Source of the DNA: Mesorhizobium shangrilense
GTDB taxonomy: Bacteria; Pseudomonadota; Alphaproteobacteria; Rhizobiales; Rhizobiaceae
Length of the DNA stretch: 64,000 nucleotides
Assembly: GCF_028826155.1 (NCBI RefSeq)
Contig: NZ_JAQGPN010000001.1
Location: forward strand, 4,651,501-4,715,500
Direction of reading: 5' to 3'
The stretch's first letter is position 1; each line of letters starts with the position of its first letter. The notes beneath the pieces are model-generated. The model ran no database searches. It was not told the DNA's origin and saw only the letters and a list, made by a program, of their open reading frames with translations. Shown here piece after piece: positions 24,639 through 33,855 of this stretch. The translations under genes were made by a program, and so were the position numbers.

Positions 24639-25370
24639 TTGACGATGGCGCATGCTGAGAGAAATGCGTCAGCGACCTTGAACGGCCCGAATCCAAATGC
24701 GAAGACCCTGCCAAACGAGGCCGCCGCAGGCATGACCGGACCCAATCCCGACATCAAGCACCCGATCTTCATGCATCCGCGCGTCGGTTTCCTGAAGCCG
24801 CTGGTCGACGCGCCGAACATAGAGATCGGCGAGTTCACCTACTATGACAGCCCGAACGGCCCGGACAAATTCGCGGAACGATGCGTTCTGCACCATTACG
24901 AATTCATCGGCGACAAGCTCATCATCGGAAAGTTCTGCGCCATCGCCGAGGGCGTGCGCTTCATCATGAACGGCGCCAACCACACCATGTCCGGGTTCTC
25001 CACCTATCCTTTCAACATCTTCGGCCACGGCTGGGAGGAAGGCTTTGACCAGAAGGCGTGGGAGGGCGAGCTGCGCGGCGACACAATCGTCGGCAACGAC
25101 GTGTGGATCGGCATGGATGCCGTCATCATGCCCGGGGTTTCGATCGGTGACGGGGCCATCGTCGGCGCCAAGGCAGTGGTGACGCATGACGTGCCGCCCT
25201 ATGCGGTCGCGGCGGGGAACCCTGCAAGGGTCGTGAAGAGCCGCTTCGACAAGCGCACCGTGAGACGGCTGCTCGAAATTGCCTGGTGGGACTGGCCGCT
25301 CGACAAGATCACGCGGAACGTCAATGCGATCCGTGGCAACGACCTTTCCTCGCTGGAGGCAGCACGATGA
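24639..25370 (+). CDS. CatB-related hexapeptide O-acetyltransferase (xenobiotic type)
   Basis: Left-handed beta-helix acetyltransferase of about 243 residues. The proposed catalytic His is in [11 protein letters not shown], and hexapeptide repeats run through [24 protein letters not shown]; the [15 protein letters not shown] ending is typical of XAT/CatB proteins. Some relatives acetylate chloramphenicol or streptogramins, but resistance cannot be inferred. Start is TTG at 24639 (better spaced from GAGGGG) or ATG at 24645. The stop overlaps the engB start by 4 bases. Confidence 0.87.
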   Translation: MTMAHAERNASATLNGPNPNAKTLPNEAAAGMTGPNPDIKHPIFMHPRVGFLKPLVDAPNIEIGEFTYYDSPNGPDKFAERCVLHHYEFIGDKLIIGKFCAIAEGVRFIMNGANHTMSGFSTYPFNIFGHGWEEGFDQKAWEGELRGDTIVGNDVWIGMDAVIMPGVSIGDGAIVGAKAVVTHDVPPYAVAAGNPARVVKSRFDKRTVRRLLEIAWWDWPLDKITRNVNAIRGNDLSSLEAAR

Positions 25371-26020
25371 ACACCACCCAGGCCATCAGCGCCGACATCT
25401 TCACGACGCCCTGGGTCTTCATCCGGGGCGTTCCTTCCATGCAATTCCTGCCCCCCGAGGGGCCGCCCGAAATCGCCTTCGCGGGGCGCTCGAACGTCGG
25501 CAAGTCCTCGCTGATCAACGCGCTGGTCGAGCAGAAGGGACTGGCGCGCACCTCGAACACGCCCGGCCGGACACAGGAACTCAACTACTTCGTACCGGAC
25601 GGGTTTTCGGGCGAGGCCGGCGATCTGCCGCCGATGGCGCTCGTCGACATGCCGGGCTATGGCTACGCGGAGGCGCCGAAGGGCCAGGTCGACCAGTGGA
25701 CGAAGCTCATTTTCGACTACCTCAGGGGGCGCGTCACGCTGAAGCGCGTCTACGTGCTGATCGACGCCCGCCACGGCATCAAGAAGAACGACGAGGACGT
25801 GCTCGCGCTGCTCGACAAGGCGGCGGTCTCCTACCAGATCGTGCTCACCAAGACCGACAAGATCAAGGCGGCCGGCGTGCCCAGGCTGGTCGAGGATACG
25901 CTCGCGAAAATCAAGCGACGGCCTGCCGCGTTTCCGGAAATCATCGCCACCTCCTCCGAGAAGGGCGGCGGCGTCGACGAACTGCGCGCTGCGATAGCCC
26001 GCGCGGTCAACGGGAACTGA
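25367..26020 (+). CDS. engB: Ribosome biogenesis GTP-binding protein EngB (YihA/YsxC)
   Basis: TRAFAC-class GTPase of 217 residues needed for 50S subunit assembly. G1 [10 protein letters not shown]2 region NTPGRTQ, G3 DMPGYGYA and G4 TKTDK are present. The ATG at 25367 overlaps the stop of the acetyltransferase gene (ATGA), so an essential assembly factor is translationally coupled to an accessory enzyme. A GC-rich hairpin follows. Confidence 0.95.
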   Translation: MNTTQAISADIFTTPWVFIRGVPSMQFLPPEGPPEIAFAGRSNVGKSSLINALVEQKGLARTSNTPGRTQELNYFVPDGFSGEAGDLPPMALVDMPGYGYAEAPKGQVDQWTKLIFDYLRGRVTLKRVYVLIDARHGIKKNDEDVLALLDKAAVSYQIVLTKTDKIKAAGVPRLVEDTLAKIKRRPAAFPEIIATSSEKGGGVDELRAAIARAVNGN

Positions 26021-26055
26021 TTGACCGATCCAGCGCCATGTCCCCCAATGCAAGA

Positions 26056-26095
26056 CGCCCCGCGCCGGCAATGAGGGGGAGAGCCGGGCGGGGCG
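26056..26095 (+). terminator. Strong GC hairpin after engB
   Basis: Arms CGCCCCGC-G-CCGGC and GCCGG-GCGGGGCG pair over 13 bases with one bulged G and a 13-base loop, 35 bases after the engB stop and before the convergent fasciclin gene. No T-run, so termination is probable but not certain. Confidence 0.45.
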
Positions 26096-26195
26096 CGGGG
26101 CGCGCACGTTGCCAGAGAGGTTCGGGTCTTCTTATCCACGCGCCTTCGAAGAGGGGACCGGACGGCAAGCGGCCGATCCCGCATCGGTGAAAGGT

Positions 26196-26753
26196 TCACA
26201 TCTTCGGCAGAAGCACCTTGTCGATCACATGGATGACGCCGTTCGACTGATCGACATCGGCGATGGTGACGGTGGCCACGCTGCCGTTCTCGTCCGTGAT
26301 CGTGATCTTGTCGCCGTCGTGCTTGGCCGTGAACGTGCAGCCGCCCACCGTCTTTACCGGGTGCTCGCCTTCGTCGTCGGCGATCATCTTGTTGATGTCG
26401 TTAGCAAAGGCTTCCGCACCGACGACGTGGCAGGTCAGGATCCTGGTCAGCTGATCCTTGTTCTCGGGTTTCAGCAGCGTCTCGACCGTGCCTGCCGGCA
26501 GGGCGTCGAAGGCTGCATTGGTGGGCGCGAAGACCGTGAACGGGCCGGGGCCCTGCAGCGTCTCGACCAGTCCGGCAGCCTTCACCGCCGCGACCAGCGT
26601 GGTGTGGTCCTTCGAATTGACCGCATTCTCGACGATGTTCTTGTCGGCGAACATGGGCGCGCCGCCGACCATCGGATTCTCGGCATAGGCAGACGTCGCG
26701 AGGGCGGACAGGGCAGCGGCCGCGATCAGGGCCGGTGAGAAGAGCTTCTTCAT
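26196..26753 (-). CDS. Secreted fasciclin (FAS1) domain protein
   Basis: The 185-residue product has a signal peptide (residues 1-24, cleavage after SAYA) and one FAS1 domain: TLVAAVKAAGLVETL, the H1 box GPFTVFAPTNAAFDALP, and the C-terminal NGVIHVIDKVLLP. FAS1 proteins are surface or periplasmic and often mediate adhesion. A sigma/anti-sigma operon lies directly upstream on the same strand, a pairing also known from the SigK regulon of mycobacteria. Confidence 0.93.
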   Translation of the reverse strand: MKKLFSPALIAAAALSALATSAYAENPMVGGAPMFADKNIVENAVNSKDHTTLVAAVKAAGLVETLQGPGPFTVFAPTNAAFDALPAGTVETLLKPENKDQLTRILTCHVVGAEAFANDINKMIADDEGEHPVKTVGGCTFTAKHDGDKITITDENGSVATVTIADVDQSNGVIHVIDKVLLPKM

Positions 26754-26928
26754 TTCCAGTTACTCCCTTGGGCGATGTTCCCCTCTGGCGGAACGAAAGG
26801 AGTTACGGAGCAGGCGATTCGGAGTTTCACCCAGCGCGTAAATTACACAATGAATTCCTTGGGTTAATAATATCGCGGCCCGACGCAGTTGCCCGGTTCG
26901 ATAATACGGATCGGGGTCAGCGAAAGTT

Positions 26929-27657
26929 TCAGATCGACTTGAGATCGCCGGCCGCGACGACCGGACCCGTGGGCTGACCTGTCGGCGAGCCGCCCGCTGG
27001 CTCGAGGCTGATCGCAAGGACGGCGCCGGCGGCGAGCTTTGCCCTGACCTGCGGCGAGATGGTGATGTGGATGGTCTCGCCCGCCGGGAGCACGCCCATC
27101 GACATGGGCGCGTTGTCGCCTTCGATCATCCAGAGTTCAAAGTCGCGGTCCGCCGCCTTGGCGCCCGAAACATGCGCCAGCGAAACCTGCCCCTCGTCCT
27201 CGTCATAGACGGCGAGGTATTTGACGTCGCTGGCGTCGGCAGCGAGGGAAGCGACCATGCGCGTCTCGGCTTCCTCAACCCGCGGTCCGAGGAAAGGCAG
27301 AGCCAGCGCAACCGCGAAAGCCGCCAGAGAGGCGGCGGCAAGTCCCCGCCACAGTGCGAGGCTGGACCACAGCGACGGACGGGCGGCCTGTGCAGCCACG
27401 CCTGGTTCGGCCGATGCGAAGAGGCGCCTGTCTATCGCAGTCTTTGCCGCGACCGGCGGCTCGGCCGGCGCATAGGCGCTCGCGAGAGGCGAAAGGTCGA
27501 TTTCCCAGCGGTCCACGAGACGCGCAAAGGCGGGATCGGCATCTGCCCGCGCGGCAGCGGCCTGCCGCTCGGCCTGTTCGAGGACGCCCAGGACATACTC
27601 GGCGGCGAGAATGTCGTCGCCTCCTGGTTCAGGCGGATTTTCGTCCTGCAGCGTCAT
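26929..27657 (-). CDS. Anti-sigma factor, RskA type
   Basis: The 242-residue protein has an N-terminal cytoplasmic sigma-binding domain (about residues 15-85, AAEYVLGVLEQAERQ), one membrane segment (about 103-124) and a periplasmic RskA C-terminal domain (KYLAVYDEDEGQVSLAHVSG, FELWMIEGDNAPMSMGVLP). Its ATG overlaps the stop of the sigma factor gene by 4 bases. Expected role: holds the sigma factor at the membrane until an envelope signal triggers proteolysis. Confidence 0.92.
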   Translation of the reverse strand: MTLQDENPPEPGGDDILAAEYVLGVLEQAERQAAAARADADPAFARLVDRWEIDLSPLASAYAPAEPPVAAKTAIDRRLFASAEPGVAAQAARPSLWSSLALWRGLAAASLAAFAVALALPFLGPRVEEAETRMVASLAADASDVKYLAVYDEDEGQVSLAHVSGAKAADRDFELWMIEGDNAPMSMGVLPAGETIHITISPQVRAKLAAGAVLAISLEPAGGSPTGQPTGPVVAAGDLKSI

Positions 27658-28193
27658 CGCTCCAGACACTCTCTCAGTTTCAGCAGGCTGCGGCGCAGCC
27701 AGGTCCGCATTGTGTTCAGGGGGACCTTGTGGCGCTCTGCGAGTTCCACATAGCTGTCGCCCCTCAAATAGGCGCCACGGACCGCAGCAGCCTTCTCCTT
27801 GTCCAGTTCCTCCAGGCAGTCGTTGATGCGCGCCTGTTCGTCGCCGGCGACGGCCCGCTTCTCGGGGTCGGGCGACGGGTCGGCCACGTCCAAGGCTTCG
27901 TCGAGTTCGACGGCAGGCCGGCGGCGTTGCCTGATGCGGTCGATCGCATGATTGCGGGCGACGGCCACCAGCCAGGAGATCGGGCTCAGATCCGAGACCG
28001 CAAAGCGGTCGGCCTTGGTCCAGATCTTGACATACACCTCCTGCAGCGCCTCTTCGGCCTCGGACCGATCGTTCAAGACACGCAGGCATACGCCGAAGAG
28101 TTTCGCGCTCGTCTGGCGGTAGAGCGCGTCGAAGGCCGTACGGTCCTTCATGGACACGCGGACGATCAGCTTCGTGATGTCCTGCGGCGTCAT
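27654..28193 (-). CDS. ECF RNA polymerase sigma factor, SigK-like
   Basis: The 179-residue protein has region 2 (FDALYRQTSAKLFGVCLRVL, EEALQEVYVKIW, ISWLVAVARNHAIDRIR) and region 4 (DSYVELAERHKVPLNTMRTWLRRSL). I start at the ATG at 28193, which gives MTPQDITKLIVRV; an ATG at 28259 would add 22 residues without a better ribosome binding site. It is coupled to the anti-sigma gene. The fasciclin gene downstream is the probable target; I could not identify a convincing shared promoter motif. Confidence 0.92.
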   Translation of the reverse strand: MTPQDITKLIVRVSMKDRTAFDALYRQTSAKLFGVCLRVLNDRSEAEEALQEVYVKIWTKADRFAVSDLSPISWLVAVARNHAIDRIRQRRRPAVELDEALDVADPSPDPEKRAVAGDEQARINDCLEELDKEKAAAVRGAYLRGDSYVELAERHKVPLNTMRTWLRRSLLKLRECLER

Positions 28194-28369
28194 CGGGTCG
28201 CGCCAACCACGGACGGGTTCACCATCGCACGACCTTACGTTGCGGAAGATGCGGTGCATAGCCCGCGAGTGAAGCTGGCTTGCACATGCCCTGCGCGCAT
28301 CGCCGATTGCCCCGGCGGCGACTTCTTTGTAAGACCGCCGCGGTCCTTCATCGCCCAGGAACGAGAACC

Positions 28370-29266
28370 ATGACGACGGATATCCCCTCCTCCGCCGAAG
28401 CCCAGGCCGCACTGCTCTCGCGCGCCTTGCCCTATATGCAGCGCTACGAGAACAAGACGGTCGTGGTGAAGTATGGCGGCCACGCCATGGGCGACACTCA
28501 GCTCGGCAAGGCCTTTGCCCGCGACATCGCCTTACTGAAACAGTCCGGCGTCAATCCGATCGTCGTGCACGGCGGCGGCCCGCAGATCGGCGCGATGCTG
28601 ACCAAGATGGGCATCGAATCGAAGTTCGAGGGCGGCCTTCGCGTGACGGACCAGAAGACCGTCGAGATCGTCGAGATGGTGCTGGCCGGCTCGATCAACA
28701 AGGAGATCGTCGCCCTCATCAACGCAGAGGGCGAATGGGCGATCGGCCTGTGCGGCAAGGACGGCAACATGGTCTTCGCCGAGAAGGCCAAGAAGACCAT
28801 GGTCGACCCGGACTCCAACATCGAGCGCATCCTCGATCTCGGCTTCGTCGGCGAGCCGGTCGAGGTCGACCGCACGTTGCTCGACCTCCTGGCGCGCTCG
28901 GAGATGATCCCGGTCATCGCGCCGGTGGCCCCCGGCCGGGACGGCCACACCTACAACATCAACGCCGACACCTTTGCCGGCGCCATCGCCGGTGCACTCA
29001 ACGCCAAGCGGCTCCTGTTCCTGACCGACGTCCCCGGCGTGCTCGACAAGGAGAAGAACCTCATCGACGAGCTGACGGTCTCGCAGGCGAAAAAGCTGAT
29101 CAAGGACGGCACCATCTCCGGCGGCATGATCCCCAAGGTCGAGACCTGCATCGAGGCGATCGAGCGCGGCGTCGAGGGCGTCGTCATCCTCAACGGCAAG
29201 ACGCCGCACTCGGTCCTCCTGGAGCTGTTCACCGAACACGGCGCAGGCACGCTGATCGTGCCCTGA
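28370..29266 (+). CDS. argB: Acetylglutamate kinase
   Basis: The 298-residue enzyme phosphorylates N-acetylglutamate in arginine synthesis. Amino-acid kinase motifs are clear: KYGGHAMG near residue 32, VHGGGPQIG, and [21 protein letters not shown] near the C-terminus. Start ATG at 28370 has AGGAA upstream. It is divergent from the sigma factor operon. In many Rhizobiales argB follows engB closely; here four genes on the other strand and intergenic DNA lie between. Confidence 0.97.
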   Translation: MTTDIPSSAEAQAALLSRALPYMQRYENKTVVVKYGGHAMGDTQLGKAFARDIALLKQSGVNPIVVHGGGPQIGAMLTKMGIESKFEGGLRVTDQKTVEIVEMVLAGSINKEIVALINAEGEWAIGLCGKDGNMVFAEKAKKTMVDPDSNIERILDLGFVGEPVEVDRTLLDLLARSEMIPVIAPVAPGRDGHTYNINADTFAGAIAGALNAKRLLFLTDVPGVLDKEKNLIDELTVSQAKKLIKDGTISGGMIPKVETCIEAIERGVEGVVILNGKTPHSVLLELFTEHGAGTLIVP

Positions 29267-29275
29267 CAGTCTGTT

Positions 29276-29308
29276 CCGCGCGGGTCGATGAGGGAGCGAT
29301 CCGCGCGG
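29276..29308. terminator. Hairpin between convergent argB and lrp genes
   Basis: Arms CCGCGCGGGTCG (29276-29287) and CGATCCGCGCGG (29297-29308) pair over 12 bases with one G.U and a 9-base loop. It lies 10 bases after the argB stop and just beyond the stop of the convergent lrp-type gene, so it could end transcripts from both sides. No T-run is present. Confidence 0.5.
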
Positions 29309-29315
29309 GGCCTCC

Positions 29316-29792
29316 CTACCTCCTCAAATGCTCCAGCGGCACGTGCGACGGGCCCTTGATGTTGCGCAGCACCAGCTGCGTGTGCACGTCCCGCACGCCG
29401 GCGAACCGCATCAGCCGATTCATGACGAAATCGTTGAGGTCGTCCACGCTCGGCACCATCACGTGAAGCAGGAAGTCGTACTCGCCGGTCATCGTCCAGC
29501 AGGCGGCCACCTCGTCCATCCGCTCGACGGCGGCGATAAAACGCTCAGGCGAGCCGTCGCTGTGGCTGGCGAGACGCACCTGCACGAACACCTCCACCAT
29601 CAGCCCAACCGCGCGGCGACCGATCACCGCCCGAAAACCCTTGATGACGCCCGCCTGCTGCAGGCTGTCAAAGCGGCGTGCGCAGGGCGTGGTCGAGAGG
29701 CCGATCTCCTGCGCAAGCTCCGACACCGGCTTGCGCCCATCGCGCTGCAGGATGTCCATCATCCTGACCTCGAACTCGTCGAACTGAGGCAT
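29316..29792 (-). CDS. Lrp/AsnC family transcriptional regulator
   Basis: The 158-residue protein has an N-terminal helix-turn-helix (VSELAQEIGLSTTPCARRFDSL) and a C-terminal RAM/AsnC ligand domain (CWTMTGEYDFLLHVMV, GVRDVHTQLVL). I start at the ATG at 29792, which has GGAGGAG directly upstream; 29813 is the longer option. It is divergent from phhA with 136 bases between, so phenylalanine hydroxylation is the likely target. Confidence 0.92.
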   Translation of the reverse strand: MPQFDEFEVRMMDILQRDGRKPVSELAQEIGLSTTPCARRFDSLQQAGVIKGFRAVIGRRAVGLMVEVFVQVRLASHSDGSPERFIAAVERMDEVAACWTMTGEYDFLLHVMVPSVDDLNDFVMNRLMRFAGVRDVHTQLVLRNIKGPSHVPLEHLRR

Positions 29793-29928
29793 ATTCGCTC
29801 CTCCAGACTGCATTTCGAGCGATCATAACTCAGATTCAGGCAACACCGAGCCAAACAAAGCAAGAATCACTCGCGCCCTTGTCCTAACCTTCCCGCAATG
29901 GCGCAATGCGCCGCCCGGAGGAACGACA

Positions 29929-30759
29929 ATGAGCATCAGCGTCGCCGACTACGCCCGGGAATGTGCGGCACAGGGCCTACGTGGGAACTACGACATCTGC
30001 CGTCCCGACTTCACCGTGGAGCAGCACTATGATTACACCGACGCCGAGCAGGAGGTCTGGCGCACGCTCTGCGACCGCCAATCGAAGCTGACCGCGCGTC
30101 TGGCGCACCGCTCCTATCTCGACGGCATTGACCGCCTCGGGCTCATGGAGCGCATCCCCGACTTCGACGAGGTCAGCGCTCGGCTGAGGAAGCTGACCGC
30201 CTGGGAGCTGGTTCCGGTCCCCGGGCTCATTCCAGGCGACGCCTTCTTCGTCCACCTCGCCAACCGCCGCTTTCCGGTGACCAACTGGCTGCGCAAGCCG
30301 CAGGAACTCGACTACATCGTGGAGCCAGACATGTTCCACGACTTCTTCGGCCACGTGCCGGCGCTGGCCCAGCCCGAATTTGCCGACTTCATGCAGACCT
30401 ACGGCAAGCGCGCGCCGGCGGTCCACGACGCCGGCGGCGCCGACATGTTCTCGCGGCTCTACTGGTACACCGCCGAGTACGGCCTGATGGGCGAGGACGG
30501 CCCGGTAAAGGCGTTCGGGGCCGGCCTGATGTCGTCGTTCACCGAGCTGCAGTTTGCGGTTGAGAGCCCTGATGCGCACCAGGTGCCGTTCGATATCGAG
30601 ACCGTGATGCGGACGGTTTACGAGATCGACAAGTTCCAGCGCGCCTACTTTGTGTTGCCGTCGTTTGGCGAACTCAAGGATGCGCTCGGGAACGCGGATC
30701 TGGAGACGATCGTCAAGCGTTGGAAGGACAAGCCGCCGCTCGATCCCGCTGTCATCTGA
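29929..30759 (+). CDS. phhA: Phenylalanine 4-monooxygenase
   Basis: Iron- and tetrahydropterin-dependent hydroxylase of 276 residues that converts phenylalanine to tyrosine. The iron ligands of the family are present: His137 and His142 in MFHDFFGHVP and Glu183 in YWYTAEYG. As in other bacterial forms there is no N-terminal regulatory domain. GGAGGAACGACA precedes the ATG. The divergent Lrp-type gene is the probable regulator. Confidence 0.96.
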   Translation: MSISVADYARECAAQGLRGNYDICRPDFTVEQHYDYTDAEQEVWRTLCDRQSKLTARLAHRSYLDGIDRLGLMERIPDFDEVSARLRKLTAWELVPVPGLIPGDAFFVHLANRRFPVTNWLRKPQELDYIVEPDMFHDFFGHVPALAQPEFADFMQTYGKRAPAVHDAGGADMFSRLYWYTAEYGLMGEDGPVKAFGAGLMSSFTELQFAVESPDAHQVPFDIETVMRTVYEIDKFQRAYFVLPSFGELKDALGNADLETIVKRWKDKPPLDPAVI

Positions 30760-30775
30760 CGGCGGCGTACGCGCG

Positions 30776-31681
30776 TCAGCCGACGACCAAAAGCACCAGG
30801 ATGCCGCCGACGATCAGCAGGCAGCCGAGGATCTCGAGCGCGTTCACCTTTTCGCGGAAGACGAAAACCGACGACGCGAAGGTGAACAGCATCTCGATCT
30901 GGGCGAGCGACTTGACGATCGCGGCGTGCTGCAGCGTCATCGCCATGAACCAGCCGAAGGAGGCCGAGGCGCCGACCAGCCCGACGATGAGCGACGGCCG
31001 CCAGGCATCCGCAATGCGGCCGAGCTCCGCGCGGTCGCGCGCCAGCATCCACGCCATCATCACCAGCGTCTGGAGCACGATGACGACGGCCAGCGTCACG
31101 GCGGCCTGCATCATGAAGTTGGGGCCGCCCAGCGCCAGCGACGCGGCCCGGTAGGCAACGGCGGAAACGCCGAACAGCGTGCCGGAGGCAAGTCCGATGA
31201 GGGCGGTGCGGCTGCCCACCGAGGTGATCAGGCTCTTCCAGCTCAGCGCCGTCTGCGCCACCGAGATCAGCATGACGCCCACCACGCTGATCGCGATGGC
31301 CGAGATCACGCCGAAGGTCACCGTCTCGCCGAGGAACAAGAGACCGAACACAGCCGCCTGCGCGGGCTCGGTGCGAGAATAGGCGGTGCCGACAGTGAAA
31401 TTGCGGAAGGAGAAGAGATAGACCAGCAGGAAGGTTGCAGCGATCTGCCCAAGGCCGCCGAGGACGGCCCATGCCAGGAACGCGCCGTTCAGCCGCGGCA
31501 GCTCGTAGCCGACGCCCCAGTGCAGCACGGCGACGAAGGCCAATGCGAAGGGAAAACCGAAGCCGAAGCGGACGAAGGTCGCCCCCGTCGTGCCCATGCG
31601 GCCCTTGAGATGCTTCTGCATCGCCGAGCGAACGTTCTGCAGGAACGCCGCGGCGATGGTGATCGGGATCCAGAGTTCCAT
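30776..31681 (-). CDS. EamA/DMT family transporter
   Basis: The 301-residue protein has about ten membrane segments in two repeated halves, typical of drug/metabolite exporters. Recognisable parts are the TAYSRTEPAQAAVFGLLFLGETVT region closing the first half and EMLFTFASSVFVFREKVNALEI closing the second. Substrate unknown. It starts 18 bases after the stop of the adenosine kinase gene, on the same strand, so the two are likely co-transcribed. Confidence 0.88.
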   Translation of the reverse strand: MELWIPITIAAAFLQNVRSAMQKHLKGRMGTTGATFVRFGFGFPFALAFVAVLHWGVGYELPRLNGAFLAWAVLGGLGQIAATFLLVYLFSFRNFTVGTAYSRTEPAQAAVFGLLFLGETVTFGVISAIAISVVGVMLISVAQTALSWKSLITSVGSRTALIGLASGTLFGVSAVAYRAASLALGGPNFMMQAAVTLAVVIVLQTLVMMAWMLARDRAELGRIADAWRPSLIVGLVGASASFGWFMAMTLQHAAIVKSLAQIEMLFTFASSVFVFREKVNALEILGCLLIVGGILVLLVVG

Positions 31682-31699
31682 TCCCCTCCCCCGGCCGCT

Positions 31700-32692
31700 T
31701 TACAGGAGCCCGATTTCCTGCGCGGCGGCCTGGAGGCTCTGCCGGGGGCGCGGCCCGATCTGCTGGATCACCAGCCCCGCGGCGAGCGATCCGAGCTTGC
31801 CGCAATCCGCCAGCGACCGCCCCGTGGTGTAGCCGAACAGGAAGCCGGCCGCGTAGAGGTCGCCTGCCCCCGTGGTGTCGACAAGGCGGTCGATCTCGAT
31901 CGCTTCCACCTGGATCGTCTCGTCGCCGCGCACGATGACCGATCCGCGCTCCGACCGCGTCACCGCGGCCAGCCGGCAATCCTTGCGGATCAAGTCCAGG
32001 CCCTTTTCGAACGAGGACGTCTGATAGAGCGACTTCAGCTCGCTCTCGTTGGCGAATACGATGTCCACCGTGCCCGACCGCATCAGGTCCAGGAACTCGT
32101 CGCGGTACCGGTCGACGCAAAAGGAGTCCGAGAGCGTCATCGACACTTCGCGGCCGGCGGCATGGGCGTGCTCGGCGGTCAGACGGATCGCTTCCTTAGC
32201 CCGCGGCGGATCCCACAGATAGCCTTCGAAATAGGTGACCTTGGCTCCGGCCGCCTTGCCGGCCTCGACATCCTCTGGGCCAAGCTCGATACAGGCGCCG
32301 AGATAGGTGTTCATCGAGCGCTCGCCGTCCGGCGTCACGAAGATCATCGAGCGTGCGGTGGGCGGCGATCCCGCCAGCGGCTTGGTGTCGAACGCCACGC
32401 CCTGCGCGGTGATGTCGTGGCGGTAGATCCCGCCCAGATGATCAGACGAGACCTTGCCGAAGAAGGCGGCCCGCCCTCCGAAACTCGCAATGCCCGCCGC
32501 CGTGTTGCCGGCGCTCCCGCCCGAAGCCTCGATCGCCGGTCCCATGCGGCTGTAGAGAAGTTCGGCGCGTTCTGCGTCGATGAGGTTCATCGCCCCCTTG
32601 ATGATGCGGTTCTCGACGAGGAAGGCGTCGTCGCACTGCGCGATGATGTCGACAATGGCGTTGCCGATACACAGCACATCGTATTCGCTCAT
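31700..32692 (-). CDS. PfkB family kinase, adenosine kinase-like
   Basis: The 330-residue sugar kinase begins MSEYDVLCIGNAIVDIIA and has SGGSAGNTAAGIASFGG and the catalytic anion hole DTTGAGDLYAAGF near the C-terminus. The overall pattern is that of alphaproteobacterial adenosine kinase-type enzymes that phosphorylate adenosine (or another nucleoside) with ATP. The ATG at 32692 follows GGAAGG. The ribokinase and nucleoside hydrolase genes within 8 kb fit a salvage role. Confidence 0.88.
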   Translation of the reverse strand: MSEYDVLCIGNAIVDIIAQCDDAFLVENRIIKGAMNLIDAERAELLYSRMGPAIEASGGSAGNTAAGIASFGGRAAFFGKVSSDHLGGIYRHDITAQGVAFDTKPLAGSPPTARSMIFVTPDGERSMNTYLGACIELGPEDVEAGKAAGAKVTYFEGYLWDPPRAKEAIRLTAEHAHAAGREVSMTLSDSFCVDRYRDEFLDLMRSGTVDIVFANESELKSLYQTSSFEKGLDLIRKDCRLAAVTRSERGSVIVRGDETIQVEAIEIDRLVDTTGAGDLYAAGFLFGYTTGRSLADCGKLGSLAAGLVIQQIGPRPRQSLQAAAQEIGLL

Positions 32693-32718
32693 CAATGAAG
32701 GCCTTCCCGCGGTTGGAA

Positions 32719-32741
32719 CCCGGCGTTTCTGGCACGCCGGG
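32719..32741. repeat. 8-bp perfect hairpin in divergent promoter region
   Basis: Arms CCCGGCGT and ACGCCGGG flank a 7-base loop in the 122-base gap between the divergent adenosine kinase and CysZ-like genes. It may be part of a promoter leader; no function can be assigned. Confidence 0.3.
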
Positions 32742-32814
32742 CGCGCGCGGGTCTACAGGGTTCCGGCCGATTTGCAACCTTGCAGCGGCGAAACGGCGCG
32801 ACTATCTGCCCGAC

Positions 32815-33537
32815 ATGATACTCGACGCCGCGCTCGCCTCGCTCCGCAAGCTGTTCACGCCAGAGTTCCGCTGGGTCTTCCTGAAGACTCTGGGCCTGAC
32901 GCTGCTCGCGCTCATTGCGCTCTGGTTCGGCCTGCGGGAAGTATTCGAGTGGCTTGCGCTGCCGTGGCTGGTGGCGTTCTCGCCCGAGGTTCCCGACTGG
33001 GCCGCGTGGCTCGGTCCGATTGCCGCCATAGCCGCGGGCATGGTGCTGGCCTTCGGCCTGGCGCTGCTGATCGCCCCGATTAGCGCGCTCGTCGCCGGCC
33101 TATTCCTCGACGACATCGCCGAAGTGGTGGAGCGCACCGACTATCCGCAGGATCCGCCGGGCCGCGCCGTTCCCGCGATGCGCGCCCTCGTGCTTTCGCT
33201 GAAATTCCTCGGAGTGGTGATCCTCGGCAACCTGATCGCGCTGGCGCTGCTGCTGGTGCCCGGCGTCAACATCGCCGCCTTCTTTCTCGTCAACGGCTAC
33301 TTGCTCGGGCGCGAATTCTTCGAGTTCGCCGCAATGCGCCACATGAGCGAGGCGGACGCGAAGGCGCTGCGCCAGGACAATGCCGGCACTGTCTTCGTCG
33401 CCGGACTGGTCGTCGCGGCCTTCCTCGCCATCCCCTTGCTGAACCTGCTCACGCCGCTCTTCGCCGCGGCGATGATGGTGCATCTCAACAAGGCCGTGTC
33501 GGCGCGAGGCGCGCTCGCACCCAGCGTGCGGCGCTAG
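32815..33537 (+). CDS. EI24/CysZ-like membrane protein
   Basis: The 240-residue protein has four or more membrane segments, FFLVNGYLLGREFFEFAAMRHM and a hydrophobic C-terminus, as in the EI24 (CysZ) family. Escherichia coli CysZ imports sulfate; rhizobial relatives are annotated by similarity only. I start at the ATG at 32815; frames extending upstream would have a low-complexity N-terminus. It converges with the small gene below, overlapping it by 4 bases at the stop codons. Confidence 0.82.
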   Translation: MILDAALASLRKLFTPEFRWVFLKTLGLTLLALIALWFGLREVFEWLALPWLVAFSPEVPDWAAWLGPIAAIAAGMVLAFGLALLIAPISALVAGLFLDDIAEVVERTDYPQDPPGRAVPAMRALVLSLKFLGVVILGNLIALALLLVPGVNIAAFFLVNGYLLGREFFEFAAMRHMSEADAKALRQDNAGTVFVAGLVVAAFLAIPLLNLLTPLFAAAMMVHLNKAVSARGALAPSVRR

Positions 33538-33761
33538 CCCTTCCAGGCCATGTTCATATAGACGCCTCCCTTGGCGAGTTCGTCGAGCATCTGCCGCAGC
33601 CTCCTGGCTCGCGTCTCTTCGCGCTTCGCGCCGATGATCCAGCCCAGATAGTCGTTGCGCTGATAGTCTGGCCGCGCCTCGTAGGCCTCCACCAGGTTCC
33701 GTTTGACGAGCGCCGCACGCACGTCTTCCGGCATCGGGTTGAGGTCACGCTTCAGCGCCAT
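33534..33761 (-). CDS. YdeI-like C-terminal domain protein
   Basis: The 75-residue protein matches the C-terminal helical part of YdeI/OmpD-associated proteins: PEDVRAALVKRNLVEAYEA, YLGWIIGAKREETRARRL and ELAKGGVYMNMAW. Function unknown. AGGAGG 7 bases before the ATG at 33761 decides the start. It overlaps the convergent CysZ-like gene by 4 bases. Confidence 0.8.
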   Translation of the reverse strand: MALKRDLNPMPEDVRAALVKRNLVEAYEARPDYQRNDYLGWIIGAKREETRARRLRQMLDELAKGGVYMNMAWKG

Positions 33762-33855
33762 GACAAGCCTCCTGTGGCAGGAAACCATCAGCTAGCGGAG
33801 CGCGTGCGCGGATCAAGGCCAGCGGCTGGAGATCCGGCGCTTTTGAACCGCGCAG

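Noticed and set aside
24639..25370. Antibiotic resistance determinant (chloramphenicol or streptogramin acetyltransferase)
   Set aside because: Only the general XAT fold is evident; chromosomal relatives often have other or unknown substrates.
26754..26928. Shared ECF promoter motif upstream of the fasciclin and sigma genes
   Set aside because: A GAAAC-like and CGTAA-like pair occurs before the fasciclin gene, but I could not find the same pair with the same spacing before the sigma gene.
30650..32698. Open frame of about 682 codons opposite the EamA transporter and adenosine kinase genes
   Set aside because: No recognisable motif and typical antisense composition; both opposite genes are well supported.
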